DNA from: Microbacterium sp. K24
Lineage (GTDB): Bacteria > Actinomycetota > Actinomycetes > Actinomycetales > Microbacteriaceae
Assembly: GCF_004794465.1 (NCBI RefSeq)
Contig: NZ_SSDJ01000156.1
Coordinates: 1 to 64,000 of the forward strand
Direction of reading: 5' to 3'
Length of the DNA: 64,000 nt
Shown: piece after piece, positions 55,694-64,000 of the stretch
How the letters are laid out: each line of letters starts with the position of its first letter
Numbering within the stretch: the stretch's first letter is position 1
Program-made: the position numbers and the translations under genes
Notes under the pieces: generated by a model
Database searches by the model: none
What the model was told of the DNA's origin: nothing
The model's input: only the letters and a program-made list of their open reading frames with translations

Positions 55694-56793
55694 GCGCCCC
55701 GACCCCTTCCAGCGGTCCCACCGTGGCGAACGGCATCTGGCTCGTCGCCGAGCGCGAGATCGGTTCCAAGCTGCGCAGCAAGGCGTTCCTCATCTCCACC
55801 GGCATCCTGCTGCTGCTCGCACTCGCCGGCATCGTGATCGGCGGTTTCGCGAGCAAGAACGCCGCGACCGAGGCCATGCCCGTGGCGGTGACCTCCCAGA
55901 CTTCGGCGGCCGTGTCGGCGCTGCCGAACGTGACCGTCACCGAGGTCTCCGATCAGACCGAGGCCGAGGCGCTCGTGCGCGACGAGAAGGTCGATGCGGC
56001 CGTGCTCCCCGGCGACGGCCCCACCGGCTTCACGGTCATCGCACTGAAGGACGCCCCCGGCTCGCTCGTCTCGGGTCTCTCGCAGGCGCCCGATGTGCAG
56101 ATCCTGGAGCCGGCCACCACGAACCCGCTGCTGCGCTACTTCATCGCCATCGGATTCGGCCTGGTGTTCATGATGGCGGCGGCCACCTTCGGCGGCACGA
56201 TCGCGCAGAGCGTGGTCGAGGAGAAGCAGACCCGCGTGGTCGAGGTGCTGCTGTCGGCGATCCCGGCGCGCACGCTGCTCGCGGGCAAGGTCATCGGCAA
56301 CACGGTGCTGGCGATGGGGCAGATCCTCGCGTTGGCCGCGATCGCGACCGTCGGTCTGATCGTCACGGGTCAGCGGGAGGTGCTCTCCACCCTGGGCGCG
56401 CCGATCATCTGGTTCGCGGTGTTCTTCCTGTTCGGGTTCATCCTGCTGGCGGCGCTGTTCGCCGCCGCGGCATCCATGGTCTCCCGCCAGGAGGACATCG
56501 GCTCGACCACGACTCCGATCACGATGCTCGTGATGGCCCCGTACGTGCTGGTGATCATCTTCAACGACAACCCGCTGGTGCTGACGATCATGTCGTACGT
56601 GCCGTTCTCGGCGCCGGTCGGGATGCCGATGCGGCTGTTCGTCGGCGAGGCGCAGTGGTGGGAGCCTCTGCTCAGCCTCGTGGTGCTGCTCGCGAGCTGC
56701 GTGGCGGCGATCGCCATCGGCGCGAAGATCTACGAGAACTCGCTTCTGCGGATGGGCTCGCGGGTCAAGCTCGCCGAGGCGCTGCGGGGCTGA
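55690..56793 (+). CDS. ABC exporter permease (NatB-like, ABC2 family)
   Basis: A 367-residue permease. After a short cytosolic N-terminus (GIWLVAEREIGSKLRSKAFL) comes one helix, a large extracytoplasmic domain (about residues 50-160) and five further helices (FIAIGFGLVFMMAAATFG onward). The VVEEKQTRVVEVLLSAIPA cytosolic loop is the ABC2/NatB signature. The GTG start overlaps the ATPase stop (GTGA at 55690-55693). A 22-bp hairpin 21 nt after its stop separates it from convergent putA. Confidence 0.9.
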   Translation: MSAPTPSSGPTVANGIWLVAEREIGSKLRSKAFLISTGILLLLALAGIVIGGFASKNAATEAMPVAVTSQTSAAVSALPNVTVTEVSDQTEAEALVRDEKVDAAVLPGDGPTGFTVIALKDAPGSLVSGLSQAPDVQILEPATTNPLLRYFIAIGFGLVFMMAAATFGGTIAQSVVEEKQTRVVEVLLSAIPARTLLAGKVIGNTVLAMGQILALAAIATVGLIVTGQREVLSTLGAPIIWFAVFFLFGFILLAALFAAAASMVSRQEDIGSTTTPITMLVMAPYVLVIIFNDNPLVLTIMSYVPFSAPVGMPMRLFVGEAQWWEPLLSLVVLLASCVAAIAIGAKIYENSLLRMGSRVKLAEALRG

Positions 56794-56814
56794 CGCCCCC
56801 GCCGAAACCCCTCC

Positions 56815-56868
56815 TTCACGCCGAAACCCCCTGCTGCGAACGTACACAGCAGGGGGTTTCGGCGTGAA
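56815..56868. terminator. Long perfect hairpin at the natB-like/putA convergent junction
   Basis: Arms 56815-56836 and 56847-56868 pair perfectly over 22 bp with a 10-nt loop. Flanking GCCGAAACCCC and GGGGTCTCGGC extend the pairing with one mismatch after a small bulge. There is no T-tract. Its place between convergent genes suggests a bidirectional terminator or stabiliser. Confidence 0.7.
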
Positions 56869-56896
56869 CCGGGGGTCTCGGCGCCGGATCAGGGCC

Positions 56897-59800
56897 TCAG
56901 ATCACGCCGTCGGTGAGGGTCGTCGGGTTGCCGAAGCGGTGGTTCGTGATCGACACCGCCTGCTCGTGCAGGAAGGGCAGCATCTCGACGCGGCCGGCGC
57001 CGGTGACCGCGTGCGACCACACGGCGACATCGGGGCTCCCGCCCAGCGCTGCGAACAGCGCCGAGGCGTCGCCGCCGACGAGCCGCAGACGCGCCCAGCC
57101 CCGGGTCTCCTTGGCGAAGCGCTTGGTCCAGGCGGCATCCTTCTCGTGCCTCACCGGGACTCCGTGGGCACGGAGCGCCTTCTCGACCCGCGAGGGCAGC
57201 GCCGGCGCCGACACCGTGAACGGGCTGCCGCTGCGGAGCGCAGCCGCGAGCACGCGGATGCCGTCGACCAGAGGTGCATGCTCCGAGATGCGCACATCGG
57301 TCGCGACCGGGCGGTAGCGGAACAGGTTGCGCTCCACCCCGAGCGCGGACTTGTCGGACACGGCGCCGAACTCGTCGACCCAGGCCCGCTCGTCGGACGC
57401 CGCGGCCTGATGCAGCCAGGCGATCTCCACCGCATCCAGCTCGGCACCGGCGGCGCCCAGCAGAGCCTCGATCACCGGGAGGACGGCGGCATCCGACGCA
57501 CTGGCCGGGAGCGGTGCAGGAGCCCACTCGCCCAGACCGAACAGGTAGTTCGGCCCACCCGCCTTTGCGCCGGCACCGACGGCGGAGCGCTTCCAGCCGC
57601 CGAACGGCTGACGCTGCACGATCGCTCCGGTGATGCCGCGGTTGACGTACAGGTTGCCCGCCTCGACGCGGTCGAGCCAGGTGGCGACCTCCTCGGAGTC
57701 GAGGGAGTGCAGGCCCGCCGTGAGGCCGTAGTCGACGGCGTTCTGCAGGCGCAGGGCCTCGTCGAGATCCTTGGCGTGCATGACGCCGAGCACCGGACCG
57801 AAGAACTCGGTCAGGTGGAAGTACGACCCTTCGCGCACACCGGTCTTCACCCCCGGCGTCCACTGCGTGCCGTCGGCGTCGAGCTTGCGCGGCTTCACCA
57901 GCCAGCGCTCGCCCTTCTCGAGCTTCGTGAGCGCCGTCAGCAGCTTGCCGTTCGCGGGCTCGATGATCGGCCCCATCTGCGTGGCGGGGTCGTCGGGCAG
58001 GCCGACGCGCATCGACGTCACGGCATCCACGAGCTGACGCTCGAACCGCTTCGAGTCGGCGACCGACCCGACGAGGATGACGAGCGATGCGGCGGAGCAC
58101 TTCTGACCGGCGTGCCCGAACGCGCTGCGCGCGACGTCGGCGGCCGCCAGGTCGAGGTCGGCGGAGGGAGTGACGACGATGGCGTTCTTGCCGCTGGTCT
58201 CGGCGAGGAGCGGCAGATCGGAGCGGAACGAGCGGAACAGCTGCGCCGTCTCGTACGCGCCGGTGAGGATCACGCGATCCACGGCGGGGCTCGCGACGAG
58301 GCGGGTGCCCAGGTCGCGGGATGCCAGGTCGACGAGGGCGAGCAGGTCGCGCGGCACGCCCGCGGCCCACAGCGCCTCCACCATGACGGCGCCGCAGCGC
58401 TGCGTGAGCTTGGCCGGCTTGATGATCACACCGGAGCCGGATGCCAGACCCGCGAGCACGCCGCCGGCGGGGATCGCGACCGGGAAGTTCCACGGCGGCG
58501 TGACGACCGTGACCTTCGAGGGCACGAACTCGGCGCCCGAGACGGCCTCGAGGTCGAGCGCCCGCTCGGCGTAGTAGTGCGCGAAGTCGATCGCCTCGCT
58601 GATCTCCGGGTCGGCCTCCGCGATCGTCTTGCCCGCCTCGTGGGCCATGATCTCGATCAGCTCGCCACGGCGGGCGGCGAGCTGATCGCCGGCGCGGTGC
58701 AGCACGGCGGCGCGCTCGGCGGCCGGCAGCGCAGCCCACCGGTCGGCGGCGGCCGCGGCCGCGGCGAAGACGTCGTCGAGCTCGGCATCCGTCTCGACCT
58801 TGCCGATCGCGATGGTGTCGAGACCCAGAGTCGAGCTCACCGAGCGCGCGAGGATGTCGCGGCCCCAGGTGCGGTTCGCGTCGATCGCCGGGTCGGTGTC
58901 GGGCTGGTTCGCGAAGCCGGTGGTGCCGGCATCCGCCGCGTTCTCGGTGGCGCGGTTCTGCACCCGGTGGGGTGCCGGAACGGAGCGGTCGGCCTCGAGG
59001 CCTGCCAGCGAGCGCTCGAAGCGCTCCCGCTCACGGGTGAGCAGTTCCGGGTTCGAGGCGAGCTCGAACACGGCCGACATGAAGTTCTCCGGGCTCGCGT
59101 TCTCCTCGAGACGGCGCACCAGGTACGCGATGGCGACGTCGAACCCCGCCGGGTTCACGACCGGGGTGTAGAGCAGCAGCTGGCCGACGTCCTTGCGGAC
59201 CGCGGCGGCCTGGCCCGTGGCCATGCCGAGCAGCATCTCGTACTCGACGAGGTGGTCCGCTCCGCCGGTGACTCCGCGGGACTTCGCGAGCAGCCAGGTG
59301 TACGCGATGTCGAAGAGGTTGTGGCCGGCGACACCGATGCGTACGGCATCCAGGCGCTCCGGGGTCATCGCCCAGTCCAGCACCCGCTTGTAGTTGGTGT
59401 CGGAGTCCTGCTTGGAGCCGTAGGTCGCGAGCGGCCAGCCGTGGATCGCGGCGTCGACCTCTTCCATCGCGAGGTTCGCACCCTTGACGACGCGCACCTT
59501 GATCGGCGCTCCGCCCTTCGCGCGCCGAGCCGACGCCCAGTCCTGCAGGTGCTGCATGGCGCCGAGCGCGTCGGGCAGGTAGGCCTGCAGCACGATGCCG
59601 GCTTCGAGGTTCTCGAGTCCCGGCTGGTCGAGGATGCTGGTGAACGCCGCGATCGTCAGATCGAGATCGCGGTACTCCTCCATGTCGAGGTTGATGAACT
59701 TGGTCTTGCCCTCGACCTCGGAGCGCGCCGCGAGTTCGTACAGCGGGGTGAGCTTGGCGACGACGTCCGCCACGGCCTCGTCGAACGACCACATCGAGAG

Positions 59801-60385
59801 CTGGCTGACGACGCTCGACACCTTGATCGAGACGTAGTCGACGTCGTTCCGGGCGAGGAAGTCGCGGGTGCCCTGCAGGCGGCGTCCCGCTTCCCGTTCG
59901 CCGAGCACGGCCTCGCCGAGGAGATTGAGGTTCAGGCGGTTGCCGGTCTTGCGCAGTTTCGCGATCGCGGGGCCGAGCTTCGAGGGCGTGGCGTCGAGCA
60001 CGAGGTGCCCGACCATGGCGCGCAGCACGCGGCGGGAGATCGGCACGACGATGCCGGGGAGCTTGGGCGCCCAGAACCCGCCGGTCTTGATGGCGGCGCG
60101 GAGGTAGCCGGGCAGCAGGGTCGGGGTCATCTCCGAGATCTCGGCGAGCTTGCGGCCGGCGACGCGCAGGTCCTCGGGGCGCATCACACCGTCGACGAAG
60201 CCGACGGTGAAGGCGAGGCCGTTCGGATCCTTCAGCACCTCGGAGAGGCGCTGGGCGGCCGGCTCCACCGGGTACGACTCGCTCTCGGCGAGCCAGCGCT
60301 GCACGAGGGCGGCGACGTCTTCGGTGCGCGGCGAGTCGGTGCGCGGGGTGTCGGTGTGCAGGGAGGTGTCGACGTCGACAGACAT
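56897..60385 (-). CDS. putA: Bifunctional proline dehydrogenase / P5C dehydrogenase
   Basis: A 1162-residue fusion that oxidises proline to glutamate. The FAD proline dehydrogenase barrel fills about residues 70-440 (ISIKVSSVVSQLS-like strand, INLDMEEYRDLDLT, AYLPDALGAMQHL, VRVVKGANLAMEEVD, LEYEMLLGMATGQ region). The aldehyde dehydrogenase domain fills about 510-1000, with the general base Glu729 in LAETSGKNAIVV and the nucleophile Cys763 in GHAGQKCSAA. A C-terminal domain follows. It lacks the N-terminal ribbon-helix-helix DNA-binding domain of enterobacterial PutA, so it is not self-regulating. I start at the ATG at 60385; a GTG/ATG region 27 nt upstream is possible. A LysR gene is divergent. 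Confidence 0.95.
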   Translation of the reverse strand: MSVDVDTSLHTDTPRTDSPRTEDVAALVQRWLAESESYPVEPAAQRLSEVLKDPNGLAFTVGFVDGVMRPEDLRVAGRKLAEISEMTPTLLPGYLRAAIKTGGFWAPKLPGIVVPISRRVLRAMVGHLVLDATPSKLGPAIAKLRKTGNRLNLNLLGEAVLGEREAGRRLQGTRDFLARNDVDYVSIKVSSVVSQLSMWSFDEAVADVVAKLTPLYELAARSEVEGKTKFINLDMEEYRDLDLTIAAFTSILDQPGLENLEAGIVLQAYLPDALGAMQHLQDWASARRAKGGAPIKVRVVKGANLAMEEVDAAIHGWPLATYGSKQDSDTNYKRVLDWAMTPERLDAVRIGVAGHNLFDIAYTWLLAKSRGVTGGADHLVEYEMLLGMATGQAAAVRKDVGQLLLYTPVVNPAGFDVAIAYLVRRLEENASPENFMSAVFELASNPELLTRERERFERSLAGLEADRSVPAPHRVQNRATENAADAGTTGFANQPDTDPAIDANRTWGRDILARSVSSTLGLDTIAIGKVETDAELDDVFAAAAAAADRWAALPAAERAAVLHRAGDQLAARRGELIEIMAHEAGKTIAEADPEISEAIDFAHYYAERALDLEAVSGAEFVPSKVTVVTPPWNFPVAIPAGGVLAGLASGSGVIIKPAKLTQRCGAVMVEALWAAGVPRDLLALVDLASRDLGTRLVASPAVDRVILTGAYETAQLFRSFRSDLPLLAETSGKNAIVVTPSADLDLAAADVARSAFGHAGQKCSAASLVILVGSVADSKRFERQLVDAVTSMRVGLPDDPATQMGPIIEPANGKLLTALTKLEKGERWLVKPRKLDADGTQWTPGVKTGVREGSYFHLTEFFGPVLGVMHAKDLDEALRLQNAVDYGLTAGLHSLDSEEVATWLDRVEAGNLYVNRGITGAIVQRQPFGGWKRSAVGAGAKAGGPNYLFGLGEWAPAPLPASASDAAVLPVIEALLGAAGAELDAVEIAWLHQAAASDERAWVDEFGAVSDKSALGVERNLFRYRPVATDVRISEHAPLVDGIRVLAAALRSGSPFTVSAPALPSRVEKALRAHGVPVRHEKDAAWTKRFAKETRGWARLRLVGGDASALFAALGGSPDVAVWSHAVTGAGRVEMLPFLHEQAVSITNHRFGNPTTLTDGVI

Positions 60386-60479
60386 GGGCGGTGCCTTCCG
60401 GAGAGTTCGCACACCCGGGACGTGTGCGGCTGGATCATTGTCCGCCCGCTCGGTAGGCTCCGTCTATCAACCGAATTGC

Positions 60480-60505
60480 GTGAATTCTGTTCACTCAGAC
60501 TGAAC
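60480..60505. promoter_or_regulatory. Overlapping LysR-type dyads between putA and the regulator gene
   Basis: GTGAA-N5-TTCAC (60480-60494) overlaps GTTCA-N7-TGAAC (60489-60505). The second contains the T-N11-A pattern of LysR sites. They lie just ahead of the LysR start (60519) and about 100 nt from putA. Confidence 0.55.
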
Positions 60506-60518
60506 GAACGGATCCGAC

Positions 60519-61427
60519 GTGCTCGACGTCAATCGCCTGCGTATGCTCGTGGAGCTCTCCCGCCGCGGCACCCTCTCCGCCGTGGCCGACGCCCTGTCGT
60601 ACAGCAAGGCCTCGGTATCGCAGCAGCTCAGCGCGCTGGAGCGCGACGTCGGCGTCCCCCTGCTCCGCCGCGTCGGCCGGGGCGTGCAGTTCACGCCGCA
60701 GGGCAACGTCCTGGTGGCCCAGGCCATCGGCATCCTCGATCAGCTGGAACATGCCGAGGTCGCGGTCGCGGAGTCGCTCACCGAGGTGACCGGAACCGTG
60801 CACATCGCCGTCTTCCAGTCCACCGCCCACTCGCTGCTGCCGCGCGCGCTCGACTCGCTGAAGGAGCGGCATCCGGCGCTGCGGGTGCAGGTGACCGAGC
60901 GCGATCCCGAGTCGGGACTCGTCGGCGTCTCGAGCCGCGACTTCGATCTGATCCTCGCGGAGCAGTACCCGGGCCGCACCCGCCCGATCCACGCCGACCT
61001 CGACCGGGTGGTGCTCGCACACGACGCGATCGCCTTGGCGCGGCGGCCGGGAAGCGCGCAGGAGGCGGATGCCGTCGCCGCCCTGTGGTCGACCCGTGAC
61101 GAGCCCTGGGTGCTCGAACCCGCCGGCACGGCGTCGCGCGCGTGGGCGGAGCAGCTGTGCCGCACCGCCGGATTCGAGCCGGACGTGCGCTTCGAGATCG
61201 CCGACCTCACCGCCCATGTGCGGCTGATCCACGCCGGACTCGCGGTCGGACTGCTGCCCGAACTCGTCTGGGCGGGTGACACCCCCACCGTCGACCTGAC
61301 GCCCCTCCCCGATGAGCCGCGTCGCGAGATCTTCTCCTCGGCCCGGCGGGTGTCGGCCGATGCGCCGTCGATCCAGGCGGTGCGCCGCGCGCTGACGGAC
61401 GCCGCGTCGCACAACCTGCCGACGTGA
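60519..61427 (+). CDS. LysR-family regulator, probably of putA
   Basis: A 302-residue LysR protein: winged helix at residues 1-62 (MLDVNRLRMLVELSRRGTLS, SYSKASVSQQLSALERDVGV, LLRRVGRGVQFTPQG) and a periplasmic-binding-protein-like effector domain at about 88-295 (GTVHIAVFQSTAHSLLPRAL to the last helix). The start is a GTG. It is divergent from putA with two overlapping dyads between, the usual layout of a LysR activator with its target; proline or P5C would be a natural effector. The convergent amidohydrolase ends 27 nt away. Confidence 0.9.
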   Translation: MLDVNRLRMLVELSRRGTLSAVADALSYSKASVSQQLSALERDVGVPLLRRVGRGVQFTPQGNVLVAQAIGILDQLEHAEVAVAESLTEVTGTVHIAVFQSTAHSLLPRALDSLKERHPALRVQVTERDPESGLVGVSSRDFDLILAEQYPGRTRPIHADLDRVVLAHDAIALARRPGSAQEADAVAALWSTRDEPWVLEPAGTASRAWAEQLCRTAGFEPDVRFEIADLTAHVRLIHAGLAVGLLPELVWAGDTPTVDLTPLPDEPRREIFSSARRVSADAPSIQAVRRALTDAASHNLPT

Positions 61428-61454
61428 CGCGCGAACCGTGACCCCGAGCGGCGG

Positions 61455-63164
61455 TCAGTGCGCGTGCACGTGCTTCTCGCCGGTCCCCGCGGCCACCGGA
61501 TCCTCCGCACGCAGCGCTGTCGGCGACGCGAGCGCTCCCGCGGAGTGAGCGATCCGCCCACCGACCATCGTGACCTCGGCGTGCTGGTCGAGCAGCCCGG
61601 CGGGGTCGTCCTCGTGCCGGTACAGGTCGTCCGACCACACGACGAGGTCCGCGAGCATGCCGCGCTGCAGTCTCCCCCGATCGCCCTCCGCGTGCCAGGC
61701 TCGCGCCCCGTGCACGGTGTACGCCTCCAGTGATCGATCGATGCCGACGCGCTCCTGCGGGGTCCACGCATCGCCGCCGTCGAGCCCGGCCCGTGTCGCG
61801 GCCGAGTACACCCCGACCAGCGGATCCATCTCGCCCACCTGCCAGTCGCTCGAGAAGGCGACGGTGGCCCCGCTGTCGAGAAGACTGCGGAACCGCCAGG
61901 CCCTGCCCCAGCGCTCCTCGCCGACGTTCTCCATCCAGGTGCCGGCGACGAGATCCGGGGAGCAGTGCCGCGGCTGCATGGCCGCGGTGACCCCGAGCGC
62001 CCGGAACCGCGGCAGATCGTCGGGATGCAGGCACTCGACGTGCACGACGCCATGACGACGGTCCTTCGTGCCGTTGCGCCGGGCGGCCTGCTCGATCGCG
62101 TCGAGCGCGAGGCGGATGCCGGCATCCCCGGTCGCGTGCGTGTGCGTCGGGAATCCGAGTCGGTCGAGCTCGCTGATCACCTCGACGAGCTCGCGTCCCG
62201 GGTAGCTCGGACGGCCGCGCACACCCGGACGGTTCGCGTAGTCGTCGAGCATCAGCGCGGTGTGCGGCTCGATGACGTCGTCGGCGTAGAGCTTCAGAGG
62301 CCCCAGGCGCAGCAGTCCGGCGGCATCGGCATCCGCCTCGGCATCCTGCACCGCCTGGAGCAGGCGCAGACGGAAGTCCCCGTCGGCCCCCACCGGGTGG
62401 AACAGCGCCGTGATCACCCGGGATGACAGCTCCCCTGCCGCGAGCGCGCGCTGGAACAGGCCGAGCTCGGCGAGGGGCACCTGCGGCTCGACCGCGGTGG
62501 TGATGCCGCTCGCGGTCGCCATGCGCATGCTGGAGAGGAGCTTGCGGTAGCGGCGCTCGGGTGAGTACATCGGGATGTCGCGCTGCAGCTCGGCGAGCCC
62601 GGCCGTCGTCATCGCGCTCGTGTAGAAGTCGGTGACCCAGCCGGTGGGCTCGCCGCTGCGGTCATCGCGTTCGGGCCGCCCCCAGGCGATGTCGACACCG
62701 GCGGCGATGCCGAGGACGCGGAGCGCGGCCCCGTTCACCCAGACCGAGTGCTGGTCGTAGGTGGTGACGAACACGGGGCGATCGGTGAGGCCGTCGAGAT
62801 CGGCGGCATTCGGGCGTCGCCCGTCCACGATCGAGTACACGGCGTTCTCGGCGCAGATCCAGGTGAGGTCGGGGCGCCGGGCGGCGAAGTCGGCGATGCG
62901 CCGCCGCACCTCGGCGAGGGTGGTCGCACCCTCCAGCGACACCGCATCCTCGTCGAACCCGAGGAGGAGGTGGTTGTGGCTGTCGATGATGCCCGGTGTG
63001 AGCAGCCGCCCGTCGGCCTCGATCGTGCGGCGGGCCGCGGGGGCATCGGATGCCGGTCCCACATAGGCGATGCGATCGCCGTCGATGCCGACGGCCTCGG
63101 CCCAGGGCTGCGTCGGGTCGAAGGTGCGCACGCGTGCGCCCGTGATCAGGGTGTCGACGGTCAT
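61455..63164 (-). CDS. Second YtcJ-like amidohydrolase
   Basis: A 569-residue amidohydrolase-3-family enzyme, paralogous to the one at 25393-27009. It has LITGARVRTFDP, the HxH motif in IIDSHNHLLLG (His-Asn-His), LKLYADDVIEPHTALM with the bridging-lysine segment, FPTHTHATGDAGIRLALDAI, VHVECLHPDDL (second His/Glu) and VAFSSDWQVGEMDP (Asp). The C-terminal tail is His-rich (KHVHAH). It hydrolyses an unknown amide in the cytosol. Its ATG overlaps the stop of the APC permease gene (ATGA at 63161-63164), so transporter and enzyme form one translational unit. Confidence 0.87.
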   Translation of the reverse strand: MTVDTLITGARVRTFDPTQPWAEAVGIDGDRIAYVGPASDAPAARRTIEADGRLLTPGIIDSHNHLLLGFDEDAVSLEGATTLAEVRRRIADFAARRPDLTWICAENAVYSIVDGRRPNAADLDGLTDRPVFVTTYDQHSVWVNGAALRVLGIAAGVDIAWGRPERDDRSGEPTGWVTDFYTSAMTTAGLAELQRDIPMYSPERRYRKLLSSMRMATASGITTAVEPQVPLAELGLFQRALAAGELSSRVITALFHPVGADGDFRLRLLQAVQDAEADADAAGLLRLGPLKLYADDVIEPHTALMLDDYANRPGVRGRPSYPGRELVEVISELDRLGFPTHTHATGDAGIRLALDAIEQAARRNGTKDRRHGVVHVECLHPDDLPRFRALGVTAAMQPRHCSPDLVAGTWMENVGEERWGRAWRFRSLLDSGATVAFSSDWQVGEMDPLVGVYSAATRAGLDGGDAWTPQERVGIDRSLEAYTVHGARAWHAEGDRGRLQRGMLADLVVWSDDLYRHEDDPAGLLDQHAEVTMVGGRIAHSAGALASPTALRAEDPVAAGTGEKHVHAH

Positions 63165-64000
63165 GCCGGGTGCTCCTCGGTGGTGTGATCTGAAGGCGTG
63201 TCGAGGACCGCGTCCGCCTCGAGCAGGTGGATGGCGCCGGGGTGTGCGCGAAGATACAGCGCGTAGTAGAGGAATCCGGCCGCGACGATGCCGGCGGCGA
63301 TTCCGAGGCTGAGCCACTGACCCGGGTCGAGGATGCCGATGACGAAGATCGTGGCGATCGCCGCCAGCGCGACGACCGGCGGCGCGGGCCAGAGCGGCAT
63401 CCGGTACGTGCCCGGCACGGCATCCTGCTGCCGCCGCACGACGAGGGCGGCGAGCGCGATGAACCCGTAGGAGAACGCGAGGGTCGACCCGGTCGCGTTG
63501 AGCAGCACGTCGAACGGCACGAAGCATCCGATGAGGGCGATGACGCCCATCGTGATCGTCGCCGCCACCGGCATCCGGGTGCGGGGCGAGACACGGGCGA
63601 GCGGCCGCGCGAGCACGCCCGGCAGGGCCTGGTCCCGGGCCGCCGCGAACAGCAGGCGTCCCGCCTGCAGGGCGATCGCGATGATGGCGTTGATGATGGC
63701 GAGGGCGATCGCGATGAGGATGATCGTCGACACCGTGTCGCCGCTGCGCGCCGAGAGGAACGACTCGACCGGCAGGTCCGCCCCGAAGAGGTCTTCCAGG
63801 GAATCGGCGCCCAGCATGATCGCCGTCAGCGGGATGATCTCGGCGAGCACGGTGATCGCGGCGCTCCACAGCAGCGCCTTGGCGATCGTGCGGCGGGCAT
63901 CCCTCGTCTCCTCGGCGAAGTAGATGGCCCCGCCGTAGCCGTTGTACGCGAAGATGCCCTGCGTGACGGCGAGCACGAGACCGGCGATCCCGAGCGGGGC
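63161..64000 (-). CDS. APC-family amino acid/amine permease, C-terminal part
   Basis: The 5' end lies beyond the right edge; 279 residues are visible. The fragment enters at a helix with QGIFAYNGYGGAIYFAEETRD, the APC consensus for helix 6-7 (FAYxGxxxxxxxAEE). SRTPRAVSAR-like loop order is replaced by LARVSPRTRMPVAATITMG, and about seven hydrophobic helices follow. The family imports amino acids or amines. Its stop overlaps the amidohydrolase start by 4 nt, so its solute is probably the amidohydrolase substrate. Confidence 0.88.
   Translation of the reverse strand, partial: APLGIAGLVLAVTQGIFAYNGYGGAIYFAEETRDARRTIAKALLWSAAITVLAEIIPLTAIMLGADSLEDLFGADLPVESFLSARSGDTVSTIILIAIALAIINAIIAIALQAGRLLFAAARDQALPGVLARPLARVSPRTRMPVAATITMGVIALIGCFVPFDVLLNATGSTLAFSYGFIALAALVVRRQQDAVPGTYRMPLWPAPPVVALAAIATIFVIGILDPGQWLSLGIAAGIVAAGFLYYALYLRAHPGAIHLLEADAVLDTPSDHTTEEHPA

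Noticed and set aside
56864..61099. A 1411-codon open frame on the plus strand
   Set aside because: It is antisense to putA, whose catalytic residues and domains are unmistakable. Composition alone explains the openness.
1..64000. tRNA, rRNA, CRISPR, prophage or insertion-sequence genes
   Set aside because: I looked for CCA-ended cloverleaf sequence, regularly spaced repeats, integrase and transposase motifs and found none. A tRNAscan or similar search would be needed to be fully sure.

Overview
The window looks like part of the chromosome of a high-GC actinobacterium of the family Microbacteriaceae, most likely Microbacterium or a close relative. The reasons are the strong G/C third-position bias, the hemA / hemE / hemY arrangement, a single-chain glycyl-tRNA synthetase, malate synthase G beside a GlcG-like protein, a fused proline dehydrogenase / P5C dehydrogenase, an LAxTG-type wall-sorting signal, and many leaderless genes with a TANNNT -10 box 6-7 nt before the start codon. 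The species cannot be fixed from sequence reading alone. I see no rRNA, tRNA, CRISPR array, insertion sequence or prophage. No gap between genes exceeds 300 bases.

Layout. 1-4.6 kb: heme synthesis (hemY partial, hemE, hemA), with a divergent ArsR/SDR pair lying between hemE and hemY, then a HhH-GPD DNA-repair protein. 4.7-15 kb: epoxide hydrolase with a divergent WYL regulator, glyQS, a POT peptide transporter, a GNAT protein, an FMN-dependent lactate-oxidase-family enzyme coupled to a HIT-like protein, a divergent MFS drug exporter, and a 3' remnant of a DHFR-family gene. 15-21.5 kb: a beta-lactamase-fold protein that has lost its catalytic Ser/Lys, an M13 metallopeptidase, DUF1992, a MATE exporter, a VOC protein and a SpoU methylase. 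21.6-23.9 kb: manganese import (mntH, a small membrane protein, mntR) behind a large palindromic operator. 23.9-29.3 kb: an NhaC antiporter with a YtcJ-like amidohydrolase and divergent TetR, then a HAD phosphatase and two small genes.

29.3-41.4 kb is the most coherent block. A peptide-type ABC importer (lipoprotein, two permeases, fused double ATPase) is interleaved with murQ, anmK, a GNAT protein, an L-Ala-D/L-Glu-type epimerase and a class-C beta-lactamase-fold hydrolase. Six of the eight junctions in this minus-strand series are stop/start overlaps. A MurR/RpiR-type regulator and an MFS transporter are divergent from it. I read this as an uptake-and-recycling system for cell-wall muropeptides: the importer brings in wall fragments, AnmK and MurQ convert anhydroMurNAc to GlcNAc-6-P, and the epimerase turns L-Ala-D-Glu into a usable dipeptide.

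41.5-64 kb: a small membrane protein with 11-residue coiled-coil repeats, ROK kinase and pyrE, glcG-like and malate synthase G, xthA, a HAD phosphatase, a wall-anchored repeat protein, a VOC/HxlR/DHFR-family operon with a clear palindromic operator, a two-component system, BenE, a NatAB-like ABC exporter, putA with a divergent LysR gene, and a second YtcJ-like amidohydrolase coupled to an APC permease that runs off the window. Two very short leaderless ORFs precede the glcG-like gene and the natA-like gene.
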